A stretch of DNA of 64,000 nucleotides from Anoplolepis gracilipes (GCF_047496725.1 NC_132976.1:5416501-5480500); one strand, 5' to 3'. Shown: positions 35,830 to 49,256, counted from the first letter of the stretch. Notes: generated from the letters alone by a model not told the origin. Program-made: numbers and translations.

Positions 35830-36967
35830 TAGACGACGGATGCCCTACATCTTCAAGTGCACTCAAGCTTCGGCTCGGTCCGGTATAAACTATATTATAA
35901 CTCCCCTCCCAACAAACGATGCAATGTGTATACGGGGTAATTACGACAGACGAAAGCTGTACACTCATCAAGACTGCGCAATGAAATTTCGATTAAAATG
36001 TAATTCGATCCGCACGAATGATTTATCCGATTTTGCGAGCGCGAGCTCGAAATTATCGCAACTCACAGCATTGTGTTGTGTTTCCCGTGAATGTGTGTGT
36101 TGGTATGCGCTTTTTTTCTTTTTTTTTTCTCTAACTGTATCAGCACACCAGCTCCCGATAATCCGTTGGTAAATAACGAGCCGTTAAATTCGAGCGTCGG
36201 TGTGGTAATGACGATAATCGGGGATTTTCAGTGGCAAAAATGATTTGTGCGCGAATCGATTGTTTATCATACCGCGACTGCGCGGCGATGGATCATAAAA
36301 TATGCTCGCGCTAAAGTTAATAAACGTCCGGTGGCGGCGATTCTCCGCCACGGATACGCCACGGCGGCGATAATCAAATTTGGTATTAATTCGATAGATC
36401 GGGACGTACATTTCGAAGCTTTCGAACAGCTGCGCATCATTTAAAGCCGCGCTCGCGTTATCGATTATTAAAACGGCGATGCGATCCTCGAATTTGAATA
36501 AATGCGACGATGTCCTCCGTCGGGAAATTCGCGGGAAACGACGAGGATTTTCATCTTTCAACAGCCGGGCCGGTCGGCCGCCCGTTGATAAACGGCCACT
36601 TTGGAGAAATAATCCCGCCGCTTAAAGAATTAATTTGAGATGGCTGGCGGTTGTCCCGCGGGAAAAGGACCGAGAAGCCTCTTCTTTATTCCGTAGAAAA
36701 GACTAGCTCCTTCATCGCGCGTTGTGCCCGGAGAAAAAGGTCGGAAGAAAACCTCATGCATTTCAGGAATGTCGGAATACAACAGACGAGAATCCGCGAA
36801 CGGGATCACCGTTGAGCGAGCGTTTCCTTCGAAGGAAATCTTCGCGAATGACGTGGAACGCTAACCTAGGCGCTATCCGGGGCGCTGCCAGCATTGTACA
36901 ATAAAGATGAATTTGCCCGACTGACATTTCGAGTCCCGTTTTTCTTTCATTGCGCGCGCCCGCGCTT

Positions 36968-37016
<49 letters not shown>

Positions 37017-37400
37017 GGATAAAACATCGCCCTCGACGAGAAGCTTCCACTTTGGCGGAATAACGTCATTTATTTGTAGCATGATTCCATTGCTTTATGA
37101 ACCGATTTGAAAGGCCCCGAGCGAGAGACGCGGGCTAGAAAGGGAGGCACTTCTTCGTCCTCGGCGAAGTAGAAAGGAAATCCCAAGAGACCTCCGTTAA
37201 AATCCTTGCTCTGTGCGCTTTGTACTTTTGCTTTCGCTTCAAGTTCTCGTCCGTCGAGGGTAAAACACCCGACGGAGGGCTGCCGCAGCGGAGGAAATAT
37301 TTCTGGTCGCTTTGCAAATTAATTTATGAGGACGTAAGATAAGGAGCTGGCGCGTTTTTCTTTCATCAGCCCGCGAAGAAAAAAAAGAGGCAGGAGAATG
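35830..37400. other. CpG-rich block
   Basis: Many CG steps with overlapping frames on both strands (up to 125 codons on the minus strand at 36184-36561). No domain is recognised. Carries the CGT array at 36969-37016. Confidence 0.5.
36969..37016. repeat. (CGT)16 trinucleotide repeat
   Basis: Sixteen uninterrupted CGT units. A minus-strand frame through it would give an Asp run, but no gene context is present. Confidence 0.97.
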
Positions 37401-38260
37401 TCGACCGCGCTAATATTTTTTGTTCCTCGTTTCACGTTATTTCGCTGTCGGTAATAGAAAGTTGCGTCACATGGAAAAACTTTCATTTTAAGAAAAATAA
37501 TTTCGTTATCTCGCTAGTTAACTCGTAAACGTTTTAGACAATATATATTTTGACATTCTAAAAATTCGAAAAATAATATTTCCAAAGTTCTTCGTTATCG
37601 ATCATCTCGAGAGCTGATTGCGAACAGTCTCAACATATGTATACCAAGCATTTTCATGTTCGACAATTTTCTATTTCGTGTTCCAAAATCATTTTCGGAC
37701 AAATAATATATTTTCACGCGTGTCAGTTTGTATTTTTCCTATTTTTATTAAAATGGTTATTGGAAAATATTCGCTCGCGGGGTCCATCGTTTCGTTGGTT
37801 ATATCGCAGCAATTGACGTCAAAATAAAAGCTAATCTAAAGAATAACACGAGTACAATAAAATTGAAACGATATGTTTTAATAACTGTGTTTATATAATA
37901 ATACATTTCGTGAAACAAAGAAGAAAAACACTACAATTGTCTTTAATCTATTAAAGACAATTAATTCCCCTTCGTTAATAATTTACGGAATTACTCAGAT
38001 AAAAAGATAACAATTTATTACAAATCTGAATATAATACGCTCGCTTTGCATATCAAACGGATGTCCAACATGAGCATTAATGAAAAATAAAGCAAAATAT
38101 ATACATCGTAAAGAGACAAGTAAATTTAATCATAAAGATAACCTGCCAGAGAAACACAGAATAGCCTCATATTTTTCTTCATGAATTTTCCCCTTTTTCC
38201 ACTAATATTCTCTTTCTAGTAATGCCCACGGTCTTGCTCGCAGGTCACTGACTTAAAAAT
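37401..38260. other. AT-rich stretch
   Basis: No coding features. Contains the perfect hairpin at 37935-37962. Confidence 0.55.
37935..37962. repeat. Perfect 12-bp hairpin with 4-base loop
   Basis: AATTGTCTTTAA and TTAAAGACAATT are exact reverse complements around TCTA. The stem is uninterrupted. It has no following T run or RNA-gene context. Confidence 0.85.
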
Positions 38261-38941
38261 TATCCGCGTGAACGCATTACTTTTTTTTCCGGTCGTCGAC
38301 TCTATCTCGTCGGAAACCGGCTGGGCGCGTTTCCGCTTTCGCTCTGCGATTTGCTTTCCGGGAGAAAAAAAGTTTTTCCGATCGTTCGGAGTTGAAGATG
38401 ACGAGTGCGACGAGGGAATGAGTAAGTCTAACGGAAAAAAAACCTTTATACTTTTTAAAAACCCGAAATGTTTCTGAGAGAATGTTCGTTAAATTCAGTT
38501 TAGAGATATGTTGAGAAAGCTGCATTACGAAGCGGTACGACGACGAAAACGCAAATCCACCAACGACTTTAATCTCTCTATCGTACTTTTGTTATTAACC
38601 GAGCAGACGAGTATAACGTGTACGATAACTCTTTGCGAATATTATTGTAATCCGAGAGTTAGAGCCGGATTCATCTCAATGAAAGTGCACGGATGTCGAT
38701 CCAATATGGAGTTCATTCTTATTTAAGCAAGTTAAATTAATGTCATCTCATTAATTAATACAAACATTTATTAACTCTAAACTTTGAACTCTACAGTTTA
38801 ATTTTACAGATTAAAATAATGAAAAGTTTACTGCGAGAGAATTTAAAAAAATAAAGTTCAAAAAATAAAGTTTGTAATTTATTGTAACTTAAGATTCAAA
38901 TTCTACCTAAAATTGAAAAATAAAGTTTCGTGAGTTATTCG

Positions 38942-38944
<3 letters not shown>

Positions 38945-38987
<43 letters not shown>
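38945..38987. repeat. (CT)n microsatellite
   Basis: About 21 uninterrupted TC units. Confidence 0.96.
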
Positions 38988-38992
<5 letters not shown>

Positions 38993-39492
38993 ATTTAAAG
39001 CTTAATACTTATTCTTTAAACATTTGATATACAATTTCAGTTTTTAAACTAAATTAATTGATGCATCAACATTAAAATATCATATTATAATATGATAAAT
39101 AAATAAATAAATAAATATTTATATAATGAGAGAAGTAGATATTGTTACATTTATATACTAAAATAAATATAAATCAAGACTGTAAATAAGTACCTATGTA
39201 ATAAATTTTATTATTTTCTTCGGAGCTTGAAACTCGTCAAATTGACCGTACAAAAATAAACGTATCATCGTGTATTACTTCAAACGAGCGAATGATCACA
39301 TTCGTCTCATTTTTCCCATTGCAATCGCATTTACAGAGTTAAATCGCAACAAAAATACAAAATGCACTTAGAAAGATTTCGACCTAAATTTTCGACAAGA
39401 AATTTCGAGAAGATTCGCGGAATTAAAATGCGACTCTATTTACGAGTTATAATCTATAGTTCGTATTACAATTACGGATTTAATAATCGCGA

Positions 39493-39519
39493 AATATATA
39501 TATATATATATATATATAT
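39493..39519. repeat. (TA)n microsatellite
   Basis: About 13 alternating AT units between GCGAA and CGC. Confidence 0.94.
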
Positions 39520-39849
39520 CGCAAAAATAATAATTATTGCCTGTTATTCGATAAGTTGACCGTATTAAACGCGGATAAAATCATTGAAAGTATTGTCATG
39601 TGATTATACCGTTAACTGCCGCGTTAATGCTCTCTCATAATTCAATGTAACTCGCGCAACGACAAACAATGTTAATGTATTTTTGTTTCCATCAACCGGC
39701 AAACGAAAACATTAGATTTATATCCGCCATATTTATAGCCGACGCACGACACAGATTTTCCTTCTGTTCCTCTATATTTTTCTCCTGTATTCTAGGCGGA
39801 TAAATATTTATTGTAGCTATGTTTTTCATCGTATACACTCACGCATTCG

Positions 39850-42600
39850 ACGAAAGCTTCACCCGCGGCAACGGAGATGCGCCTGGTTATGCCTGGATCA
39901 GCGCACTTCGATTTTAATCCCGTTGCCGTACGAAGCCAAACCGATGCGCATAACATAGATAATACTACTGCGAATTATTGATAGACATATACAAACACAT
40001 ATATACGCAGGTACACACGTATATACATATGCACGCACACATATACACGTACCGTTCACGCTACTATTACCCTCCCCATCTCTCTCCCGCCCTCCCATTG
40101 CGTAGCGTGGGAATCGTAGCACGGTTATTGATTGCCGTGCATCGGCCCGAAATTTATTAGCAGGAGACACACCGATCGCCACGCTAATAAATAGAATTTC
40201 GGATAATGACTCGCGAGCGTAATCGTAATGTTTAATAGCGCGCGTATGTATCGATAGTATCCGATAGTCGGCGCGCTCCACAACGCATCTAATAGACGAC
40301 ACATGTCTACGTTATACACGTATATACAACGAGACTGCAAGAAAAGATCAATACGAAGTGCACTCCGCGCAGTTCGTGTTTCGGCATTGGCGTAGAGCGG
40401 CGCGAAAGCGTAAAAAGTAAGATTGAAAAACCGGCGGCAAGGCAAGAAATTCATTCAAACAACACTTTGTAGAATTTGAAAAATTTTAGAATTAACGTTT
40501 CGATTATCTTCAGGCATGCGAGCCAATTTGAAGTTTGATAAATTTCTAGAATATTTGACTTTCTTTCTTTTTTTTTCTCTTGATAATTTTATTTCAATAA
40601 GCAGTAACTTTAATTACTGCAGAATGCAGTAGAAAGTAGGCAAGTCTATGATTTTATTAGTATATATATTCGCAATCCAATTTCAAACCGGCAAAATTCA
40701 TTTTTCTTTATGCATTACATTACCTCGACTCTGCCTGATTTCTGCACGAATCATCTACAAGAGGGAAGGGGGGGAGGGGGGGGAGGGGGAAAAAAACGAG
40801 CTCGCCCGTTTCTTGAACTCGGCGGGATCTTCGATTCGCCGACGCGAAAGAAATCGTGCGGCTATGTGTGCTCGCAAACACAATCGCCGCGGACTTCGAC
40901 CTCAAAAAAAGTATCCAACGCTATCAAAGTAGTCACGCGATTTCCTCGTTCGCGGCTATCGAAAATGCATTTACACTGTGATTCGCGCCCTCGCTGCTCT
41001 GCATTGCATCAACCACACGCATTGCTTCCGAACGATTCCGATTCGCCGTTGTCTCGAAAGACGAAACCGGCGTGACAGCGCGAGCGTGCGAGACATCACG
41101 CGCGCGCGAGACATCCAATTGATTAAAAACTGTAATTACCGAGCCGAGATTCGAAAGCGCGCATTATTTCGGTGGTGATGTAAAGGGCACGTCAACGTGA
41201 TTGATCGAAAGAGCGTAATTGCAGAGCGGCCGAAGTGCAACGCTCGGTCGTGAACGAAAAGCGAATGCATGCACAACTCGACACGGAAGGCGCGCATTAT
41301 TACTTTATCCTGCGAATCGATCTGTCCTTTTAATTGCGAAATCGACTGGAAACGCTCGATTTAATAAAATTAGTTCTATTCTTGGTATATTTAATATTCA
41401 CGTATATATATCGTGATCTCGACTAATTCGCTCACGTGTATTCAAGATTAGTTCGCGTGAAGCGATTGGCAAAATTATTTCTTCTATGTTACTTTAAACG
41501 CTATTTAATGTGCCGGAAAATGAAAAGGAAAAACGCGAGCTGAAGTAAAATAGAAAGAACATGACGCAAAATGAGGCCAAAGTATTTTCGGTAAATAAGA
41601 ATCGAAAAAGCGTTGGTATTCGTTAAATTGGTTTCTCTGACACAAACATTCGATTCTCTCGGTTCAATTAATGCCCCGAGACATGTAGCGTCGAGAGAAG
41701 AAGAAGCGAGTAGAAAGGGAGAAGCGAGGACAAGGATCTGGTATCCGTCGACGAAAACGCGCAGCGAAAAAGAAAAAGAAAGCGCAAAAAGAACCGAGCT
41801 CGAAAGAACGGCGTAACGATTCGTATAAATTACGAAACGGTGTGCGCGCGGCGTGTCTCTCTGTTTCCCCGTTTCCGCGTTTACATCTCGCATATTTTAC
41901 GGGCCAGCCAAATCGACGAAAATCAATCGACCGATCGAATGAATCGATGAAAACGACGATCGTCTAGAAACGAAATATTTTTGTCGGCCGCAAAGCCAGT
42001 CTCTCATACTTCGCGCATTTGTTAAATTAAGTTTGCTCATACGTGCCATCCTTACCAGTTCTATTATTAATGCAAGGGAATAACACAGGGAACAGCAGAC
42101 GATGGTCACTCGTGTTTAAATCGTCCATGGTTGGCCTCGACCGGCATACGCCGCAAAAAGACTCCTTTGCGTCGTTTTTCCGACGACGACCGAGATGAGA
42201 TGCAAGCGTCTCTTCGCTCTCATTCCCTGCTCGTTCCCTCTATGCTATCTTTCTCTCTCTCTCTTCTTTCGCCCCTCGCACTCCGACTTTAACTGCTATC
42301 TCTTTTCCTACCTTGCATTTCCACGGTTTTTCTTTTTAGTCGCCACGACGGAGAAGTTGATAAATGGCGCAAATAAACGAAACAAGACGCGCAACCGGAG
42401 AAGGCACGGCGACGAAGACGTAGGAAAAATCGCGAGATTGTAGCGTGAATGATAAAAAATTTCGTTCGCAAAAGTAGCTTGTGTATTTTCGTCGCGCTTT
42501 TCTATCAGCCCGCCCGATGACACAAAGCGGATAATCTATCTTTATATATAATTACCACATAATTACGACGGCTGAATATTACGCACCGAATGTAGACTCG
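39850..42600. other. Mixed CpG-rich sequence
   Basis: Contains scattered ACACATATAC-type repeats (39985-40050), a G-rich purine tract at 40761-40797 and overlapping chance frames of 60-134 codons. No domain or splice structure is recognised. A direct repeat GCGAGACATC occurs at about 41088 and 41106. Confidence 0.5.
40761..40797 (+). repeat. G-rich purine tract
   Basis: Runs of seven, eight and five G, separated by single A, then a run of A. G-quadruplex potential. Confidence 0.88.
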
Positions 42601-42803
42601 AATTAAACGCCCCCCCCCCTCCCCTTCCCTTCCCATGCCGCCGGGTCGGCAGAACCTTTTAGTCCTGCTGCTAATTTAAATCTCGGCGAGGGGGTTAATT
42701 CGCACGACGCGAACTACGTGTATGTAATTTGCGGTACGCGACGAAATTGCAAATTAAACGAATTAAGTTTTCGGACTTTTCGAGTGGAGAAATGGGGAGG
42801 GAG

Positions 42804-42866
42804 GCCACGTAGATTCCCGTGGCTGTCGTAATCACGACGCGCGATAATGCTTTATCATCGCGCGTC
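42804..42866. other. Two adjacent GC-rich hairpins
   Basis: The first hairpin has exact 6-base arms GCCACG and CGTGGC (42804-42823). The second has exact 10-base arms GACGCGCGAT and ATCGCGCGTC (42836-42866) around an 11-base loop that itself contains GATAA/TTATC. Only 12 bases separate them. The second stem is GC-rich and would be stable as RNA or as a DNA cruciform. No known RNA family is recognised. Confidence 0.5.
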
Positions 42867-42869
42867 CTC

Positions 42870-44100
42870 GTCGTCTTCTCGTAGCCGGTAATCGCGTTAA
42901 CGTATATAGCTTGGCCTCGAGCGAGTAAGTTTAAAGTTTCGCATTGTCCTTGGCATGAAAGACGGAAATACTTCTACTACAGAGCGAAGACTCTTTCGTT
43001 CGGAATAAGAATGACTCTCTAGATTCCGAGATATTCTCTTTCTGACTTCTTTCATGAGTTATCATTCCGTGTGAGATTGTGCGCCTTCTGTAAACTTTTG
43101 TGAACAGTACCGACGCAAATTTAATCGTATCCAATAAGAGATTGCAGTCTGGGTTAACCGAGTACTGGAATTAAAATCGAGCGAGAATGAACGAATAAAC
43201 CGCGATCATAATGTAATAATGACTGACAGTAAATATTACCCGTGATCTTTTCTAACTTGTTAACGAGAGAAACAGACTTGCAAGATATCATGGTGAAATT
43301 ATAATTTCAATTCGACATAGAACAAAACGACTATGTACTTGGCACGTCGACTCATCACGTGATACGTATCGAGTTACTCGGAACCTTAACTCACAGTAAC
43401 AAGTTAAGGTCGTAATTCAATCGCGTTTCCGCACGAGAAGCGCGGCGACGACGATCGTGTCGGGCAAGCAGATTCGAGATAAAGCGATATATATTATGTC
43501 GATCGCGTAGACCGTAGACGGTCAAGACTGGACAGTCGACGACGGCGCCGTTTGTCACAGAGTGCGCGATCAATCTTCATCATCGTTCTGTTCACGCTCG
43601 GAAAGAAAAATTCACGACGCGGGATTAGCTCGCCATAATCATAATTACAACCTCGTTATCCGGCGAACTAATCGAATCAACGGGCGCGGATTTAATCGAG
43701 ACGAGTCGAGAGAAATGTCACGCAAACTCACGACGTAAATACTGACGGACTACTTGCTGGACTCTGCGATAAAGGCTCTGCGAAAGGTTCTTATAACTCG
43801 CTCTTCTCTAGCGTTGCTTGGATAAAATTGGATAAAATTTATTGGCTTGACGCTCCGAAGAAATTCCCCGGGAGTGTTGTGCCAGATAAAAAACTTGGAA
43901 CATATTTATTCCTGCCTCGCGCTGCAGACCCGCATTTCTTTCGCTCAAATGGCTGCGCTTTTATAAATAAAATATTGTTACAAATACAATTAATTGTGAG
44001 TTTGCATTTCGGACAAGTTCCCTCCGACGTTGTATCTGACGAAAGAAAGTTCGAAAGTGAATTTTCATACTGGTGCTATTTTGTCCTAAATCCTAAATCA
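42870..44100. other. Mixed CpG-rich sequence
   Basis: A 93-codon plus-strand frame at 43828-44109 is unrecognised. CACGTG lies at about 43356-43361 within ATCACGTGAT, a 10-base palindrome. Nothing else is visible. Confidence 0.5.
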
Positions 44101-45060
44101 ATGATGTAATAAAATGTATTAAAATAAAGTCTTTTAGCTGTTTTGTTGCGCTCTTTTATCTGTGTGCGATATTTTGTACAAAAATATAAAATGATTTGAA
44201 TAGTCTGTCTTTAGATTTTAAGATTTAACAAGTAAAAGTTGAAATAATTTGTAAAATATAATGGAATATTTTAAATTTAACATTTTTCTAAAAATTATAA
44301 TCGCACCCAGAAATGATTCTTCGAAATGTTAATTCTTGCGTGCAATAAATGCAATTCTGCGAATAAGAAATATATACAAGTTATGATTTCCAATGTACGT
44401 GCAAAGTGAAGTCACGGCTGTGAAATTTTCTAAAGAAAACGTTTTGCTGATTTCTCGTCGGAAATCTAGAAAAATGTCAATGCCACTTCACGAGAAAGGC
44501 ATTTCATACCTTTACAAACCCTGCGTCGAATTGTAAAGCTCGCAAGTTCGAAGCACAGAAAATAGTGCTTGCGATTTCTTTTTCTCGATTTCTCAATAAC
44601 GTATAACGTGCTCGACTTCATTATTTAAATCGGATTAGCCAAATTTCATAAGCGCGTATATGAAACGTCGCGTTTCTCTCGACGACGAGGGAGAGAAATT
44701 TGAGAGGCATTCCACAGTATCGCGAACCGATCGACTGAACGCAAAGTCAGTCGAAAGGTCCCAACGTAGGTATAGAGAGAAAGAGGTGTCAAACGGCATT
44801 CTCAACCTAAGTTACGACGTGAGCTTCCAGCGCTAAATCGACACTCGTCTACTCGCTTTAACGCAATATAAGCTCTTGAAAGTGAACACTGCGCTCGATG
44901 AGGTAACCAAATCCACCGCAGCTCACCGAATTTGCGTTCAATACTAAATATTTTCCTACTCTCTAAACGATTATGCAACTATTTTACCGCCATTTAATTG
45001 TTCTGGTTCTATTCGTGTCAAGAGTGCGGTGTATTCTCTACCATAACAAAATAAACTGTA
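44101..45060. other. AT-rich then mixed sequence
   Basis: AT-rich up to 44400. An imperfect 86-base hairpin follows at 44406-44491 (stems GTGAAGT/ACTTCAC and TTTTCTA/TAGAAAA with a large interior mismatch). The rest is of moderate composition with no gene seen. Confidence 0.45.
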
Positions 45061-45900
45061 AGTACAAGTGAAAGTATGTCAAACAAAGTAGTAGCAAAAC
45101 TGTGTAGCATATCGTGCTTGAATATCTGCCGCAATTTGCTTGAAAAAATAATTTGTTACGTTTCGCGAGTAAGTATAAAATCAACGAATTTGCATTCTCA
45201 AGAAACAAGTATTACGTTTCTGTTGGAGACTTTATACACGACGATGTCACGTCGCAAAAAACACGTCCATAGCACAATGTTGCAGAGAAATCTGTACACA
45301 GGCGCTATTACAACGGCCGTAATGAAAATCGCGAAAACTTTTTCGGGAATCGTTAAAGCGCGCCGAGAAGAGCGCGCCCCGAGCGACATAAAAGGATGGA
45401 AATAAATACGAGCGCTAAGCGCGAAAGAGGAAAGATAAGCTTTTCCTCTCACAACAAAGGGAGGAGGGTGAAATAGGATTTTTTATACTCGCTCACCGCG
45501 CTGACCCACATTTCTCGCGAAGCGCAACCGAGCGAGAAGTTTTCGCGGCGTGAGATGGAGCCGCGATAAATCGAAAGTTTATAAAAACCATGTCACGCGA
45601 TTCCCGCCCGGTAAATATTCACGGTTTACTCACGGAACTCTCTGAGATTTTCCAGGCGTTATCTGCGAATGAGGAAATATACTCCTGATCGCGACTTCGG
45701 GTCATAGATACGGGGAATCACCGCCAGAAAGCTAATATTTCTTGCGAAAAAGCTTTCGCACACTTGCCGTGGGCAAAATAATGTTTCCCGCGGCATGAAA
45801 ATCATAACTCTCCGGAGGTAGATACGCCCGTTGGACGAGCGAGTTCGATAGAACGAGCTACAAAGTCGAATGGACTTTTATTGCTTGTCGAACGCAGTAT
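45061..45900. other. Mixed sequence with an unrecognised 109-codon frame
   Basis: The plus-strand frame 45076-45405 starts with an ATG in an AAAGT context and is Lys/Arg-rich toward its end. I recognise no family, and its upstream region shows no clear promoter. CpG-rich sequence follows to 45880. Treated as non-coding. Confidence 0.4.
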
Positions 45901-45959
45901 ATGACAGAATGTTACTCGTCAAACGAGCGGATATCACAAGCCAAGATTGAGCCAATATT

Positions 45960-46700
45960 GGAAGGCCAGATTAACGTGGCCTAAATTAAGAAATACCGTT
46001 AAATATATCTTTTATTATTAATATGCAATTAAAAACATTTATTTTCTCTTTTACGCGATGGACCACACAATACATGAAATAATGTATTACATAAATTACA
46101 AATTAATTTCTATCTACTTTTTTGTATTTCCAATTTTCTCTAAATAAATGTGAATCTATATTTAAAATTGAATATATGTATATATTGTATATCTTTCTCT
46201 ATATATGAAACGTTAAGGAAAAAAAAACAAAGAAAGTAAAAGAAACATTTTTGCAAAAGATCTTTCTCAAAAGAGCTCATTTTTCTATTGCAATGTTTAA
46301 TTAAAATTTTATCAAAATATCGCTTATCTGGTTTTCATTCTCAGCACCTCATACATTTTCCATTTTAATTTAAAATAACGTGTGTTTCGTGACGTGTGCT
46401 CTCGGGTTAGAACCGATAATTCCTATCTGAGTAGGTCTTAAAAGTAGAGCACACATTTAAAATGTGAAAAGTATGATTTTATAAGAGACTGTTAAATAAA
46501 AAAATGTAGTTTAAATGGTTTTTCATTTAATAGCTCATTATTATATTTAAATAATTTTTCGCAAATCAAAAGTAAAATCATCTTAAAACAGTCAAACTTT
46601 TCTATTGTCAATATATATTGTATCGAATATATGATTAATAAAAAAAGATTAGTGAATTAATGGAGGATATAAAATGCGACTGTTGCAATGCAATATCAAA
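45960..46700. other. AT-rich stretch around the nested hairpin
   Basis: AT-rich throughout except the nested hairpin at 46394-46454, which is markedly less AT-rich than its surroundings. Confidence 0.55.
46394..46454. other. Nested cloverleaf-like inverted repeat
   Basis: An outer perfect 9-bp stem (GTGTGCTCT at 46394-46402, AGAGCACAC at 46446-46454) encloses two small hairpins: CGGGTTAGAACCG at 46403-46415 and CCTATCTGAGTAGG at 46422-46435. The shape recalls a small structured RNA, but it lacks tRNA A and B boxes and a 7-bp acceptor stem, so it is not a tRNA. It could be a foldback element or a chance structure. Confidence 0.4.
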
Positions 46701-47867
46701 AGAACGTTTGATAAGAAAGGTCAAGAACGAGGGAAAAAGACGGAAAACGACGAGTAGAAGCGGACAGGCCATCGATATACGCGTGTTAGATGGGAAAGGC
46801 GTACCATAAAGACGTTTACACTGTCGTGATTCACTTTAAAGAGGCCATGCTACTCTCGATATTATATACGTCGCGACATACCAGCTACCATTGGTCGCGT
46901 CGGAGTAAAAGATCGCCGTTGGATCTCAAAGTGCGAGCAGCGGTATAAAATAAAACAGACCTCTCTGTTTGATCGGTGCGATCGATATCCCGTTTGCCTC
47001 CAGAATTTACCGGCAAGCAACACAAATTCGGAGGAACTCTATCGCGAAGAAATACGATCACGGCATATTGACGACGCACGCTATGTATTACAAGACGGAA
47101 AACCCCGAGTATTTCATACAAGCGAGATAGGGAGGATATTTTACAGGCATAGGCACTATTTATGGAACGATAAATAACGTTTCCCTCGAATTTTTTTTAT
47201 TGTACTTACACGCGAAATTCTGTTCGTTCAGTACATAAGAACGAAATACATTCGCGTCGCGCGATGAATATTATTGTGAAAGGACCAAGTTACGGTAGTT
47301 GAACCAACTCAGGCACATTCCAAGCATATATATTGAAGATTCAACTTTCGAGGATTCGAGCAGGTAAAGGGAAAAGAAGTGAACCTACTTATATATATAT
47401 ATACACGAAGAAAAATATTATTTCTATAAAATCCTCGATAAAATTTTTTTCTTCTTCTTTTATACGCACGAGATTGTTGGCAAATATTAACGATGTAAAG
47501 TATTCACGCCTAACGGAGCGATACAATCATTTATAAACAATTGGCACAAGTTTTAATTTAGAAAATTGAATAAATTTTTCGAATACTAAATTAATTTCGT
47601 TTAATTTTTCGCGTTGAAATAAATTTATTATGTACAGGAATACTATTCTGCAAAAAATGCTGCTAAACTGCAATGGGATACTACCGTCGTCGTCATGAAT
47701 TTCAAGATGAAAGTACAATATTAAACTGAGAGAAGATGTCTCGCGCGCGCGCGGATGGAGGGAAATATCATTTCAATGCTGCGAGAGATGTGACGGTATT
47801 TCAAATAAGATTAAGAAGCTGTCGAGTCGGTACAAATATCGATAAAAATATTGCGCTCGTGAAAGAA

Positions 47868-47898
<31 letters not shown>

Positions 47899-48280
47899 AA
47901 AACGTTGCATGTATGAAGCCTATTGCACCAGCCAAGTTGCACCGGCACTTCACTTGACTGCAGGCAGAGGCAGATGCAGAGCAAAGAGAGTGTCCCTTAC
48001 GAAAGGGATGTGGCCTATTTTCGTGTCACGACGATTCTCGACAGTTCTTAAGAGTTATTCTTGAATCCGCGTCGAGCTCATAGTAATTAAGACCCCGAAT
48101 ATGAAAGCAACGCGCTGCGAACGAGGACGTAGGAAACAAAATCCGCCACTCATTTTATTTCTGGCTCTAATGTCAAATTCTGGAAATTTAAATAAAAACT
48201 CCATGATCCTTCTTCGTCATCGTGACACGATTCGTCGGGGATTACGTCATTTTCATATTAAAGACGATTGGTTATATATA
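46701..48280. other. Mixed non-coding sequence
   Basis: Moderate composition with frames of 60-80 codons and a GA run at about 47867-47900. No gene or RNA is recognised. Confidence 0.5.
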
Positions 48281-48720
48281 ATAAAATGACACCTTTTGAC
48301 AAACAGTCCACGATATTCATTAAGAATTAAGAAATTTCCTAGATATACTTAGTATTCGCATTCAACGAAGCTTTCAATTAAGAGTCAGCAATTTATATTC
48401 GGTGTATTAAATATTAAAGAATTTCAAGAAATTAAGGTTCAAATAACGCAGATTGATCTCTATTATACACTAACACACACATAAAGTTTCATATCAATAC
48501 AATTTTAACTTTAATTTTATTTTTATTTTTTGAGATCCGTTATGTTAAAGATTTAAAAAATAAATTTTGCTTCAATCGGGAGTAGTTTAATAGTTTCAAG
48601 ACACCCGGTGAATATTTATTTTCAAGGAACACCCCGTAATTGTTCAGTAAACTAATCTAAGTCCGACGTATTGTGAGAATTTTTATGTTCGTGCAACTAG
48701 AGTAGGTGAATGAAGTTTCG
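48281..48720. other. AT-rich stretch with transposon-end-like motifs
   Basis: GACACCCGGTG near 48600 and AACACCCCGTA near 48630 resemble CACCC-type ends of insect DNA transposons. No complementary partner end was found, so no element is called. Confidence 0.35.
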
Positions 48721-49187
48721 AAGCGAGCTTCGTCTGTTTACACGTGACTCACGTAAATCGGATAGTGCCGCGCCAAGTCTCGGGCAAGTTTTCGCGAATG
48801 GGCGGAGGACTAGTTGAAGTTTGTAAAACTATCACACTCTCATCGACCCACGTACGTGTTGCGTTTTACGTGCGCGCGGTGTATCCCCTTTGGTGCAGAC
48901 GTAGAAGTGTCGCGTCGCGTGTACTTCTCGTCTGTGTGCGTACATGTGGGTGTGTGTCTCGCGCGAACGCGAAACACATTTATACAAGTAAACTATTATA
49001 TAATATTCACGTAAATATGTATACACTTCTACGCATGCATGTCGCCTCCGACGATTCATACGGGCATGTGAGTATCTACTTGTTAAGCGTACGTACGTCA
49101 GGGCAAAGCTCTCCCATGTATGTATGCTCCAAATATGCATTTGACTACTTCGTGTTTGTCGATATCACCACCGTATCTTGGTGCGCT

Positions 49188-49189
49188 CA

Positions 49190-49256
<67 letters not shown>

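Larger units (their letters stand above)
38740..39850. other. AT-rich desert with simple repeats
   Basis: Three near-copies of AAAAATAAAGTT lie between 38846 and 38933. A CT array is at 38945-38987, AAAT units at 39096-39117 and a TA run at 39493-39519. No gene is seen. Confidence 0.6.

Noticed and set aside
45076..45405. 109-codon frame with a reasonable ATG context
   Set aside because: No family recognised, no promoter or splice signals around it, and frames of this length are common in the window.
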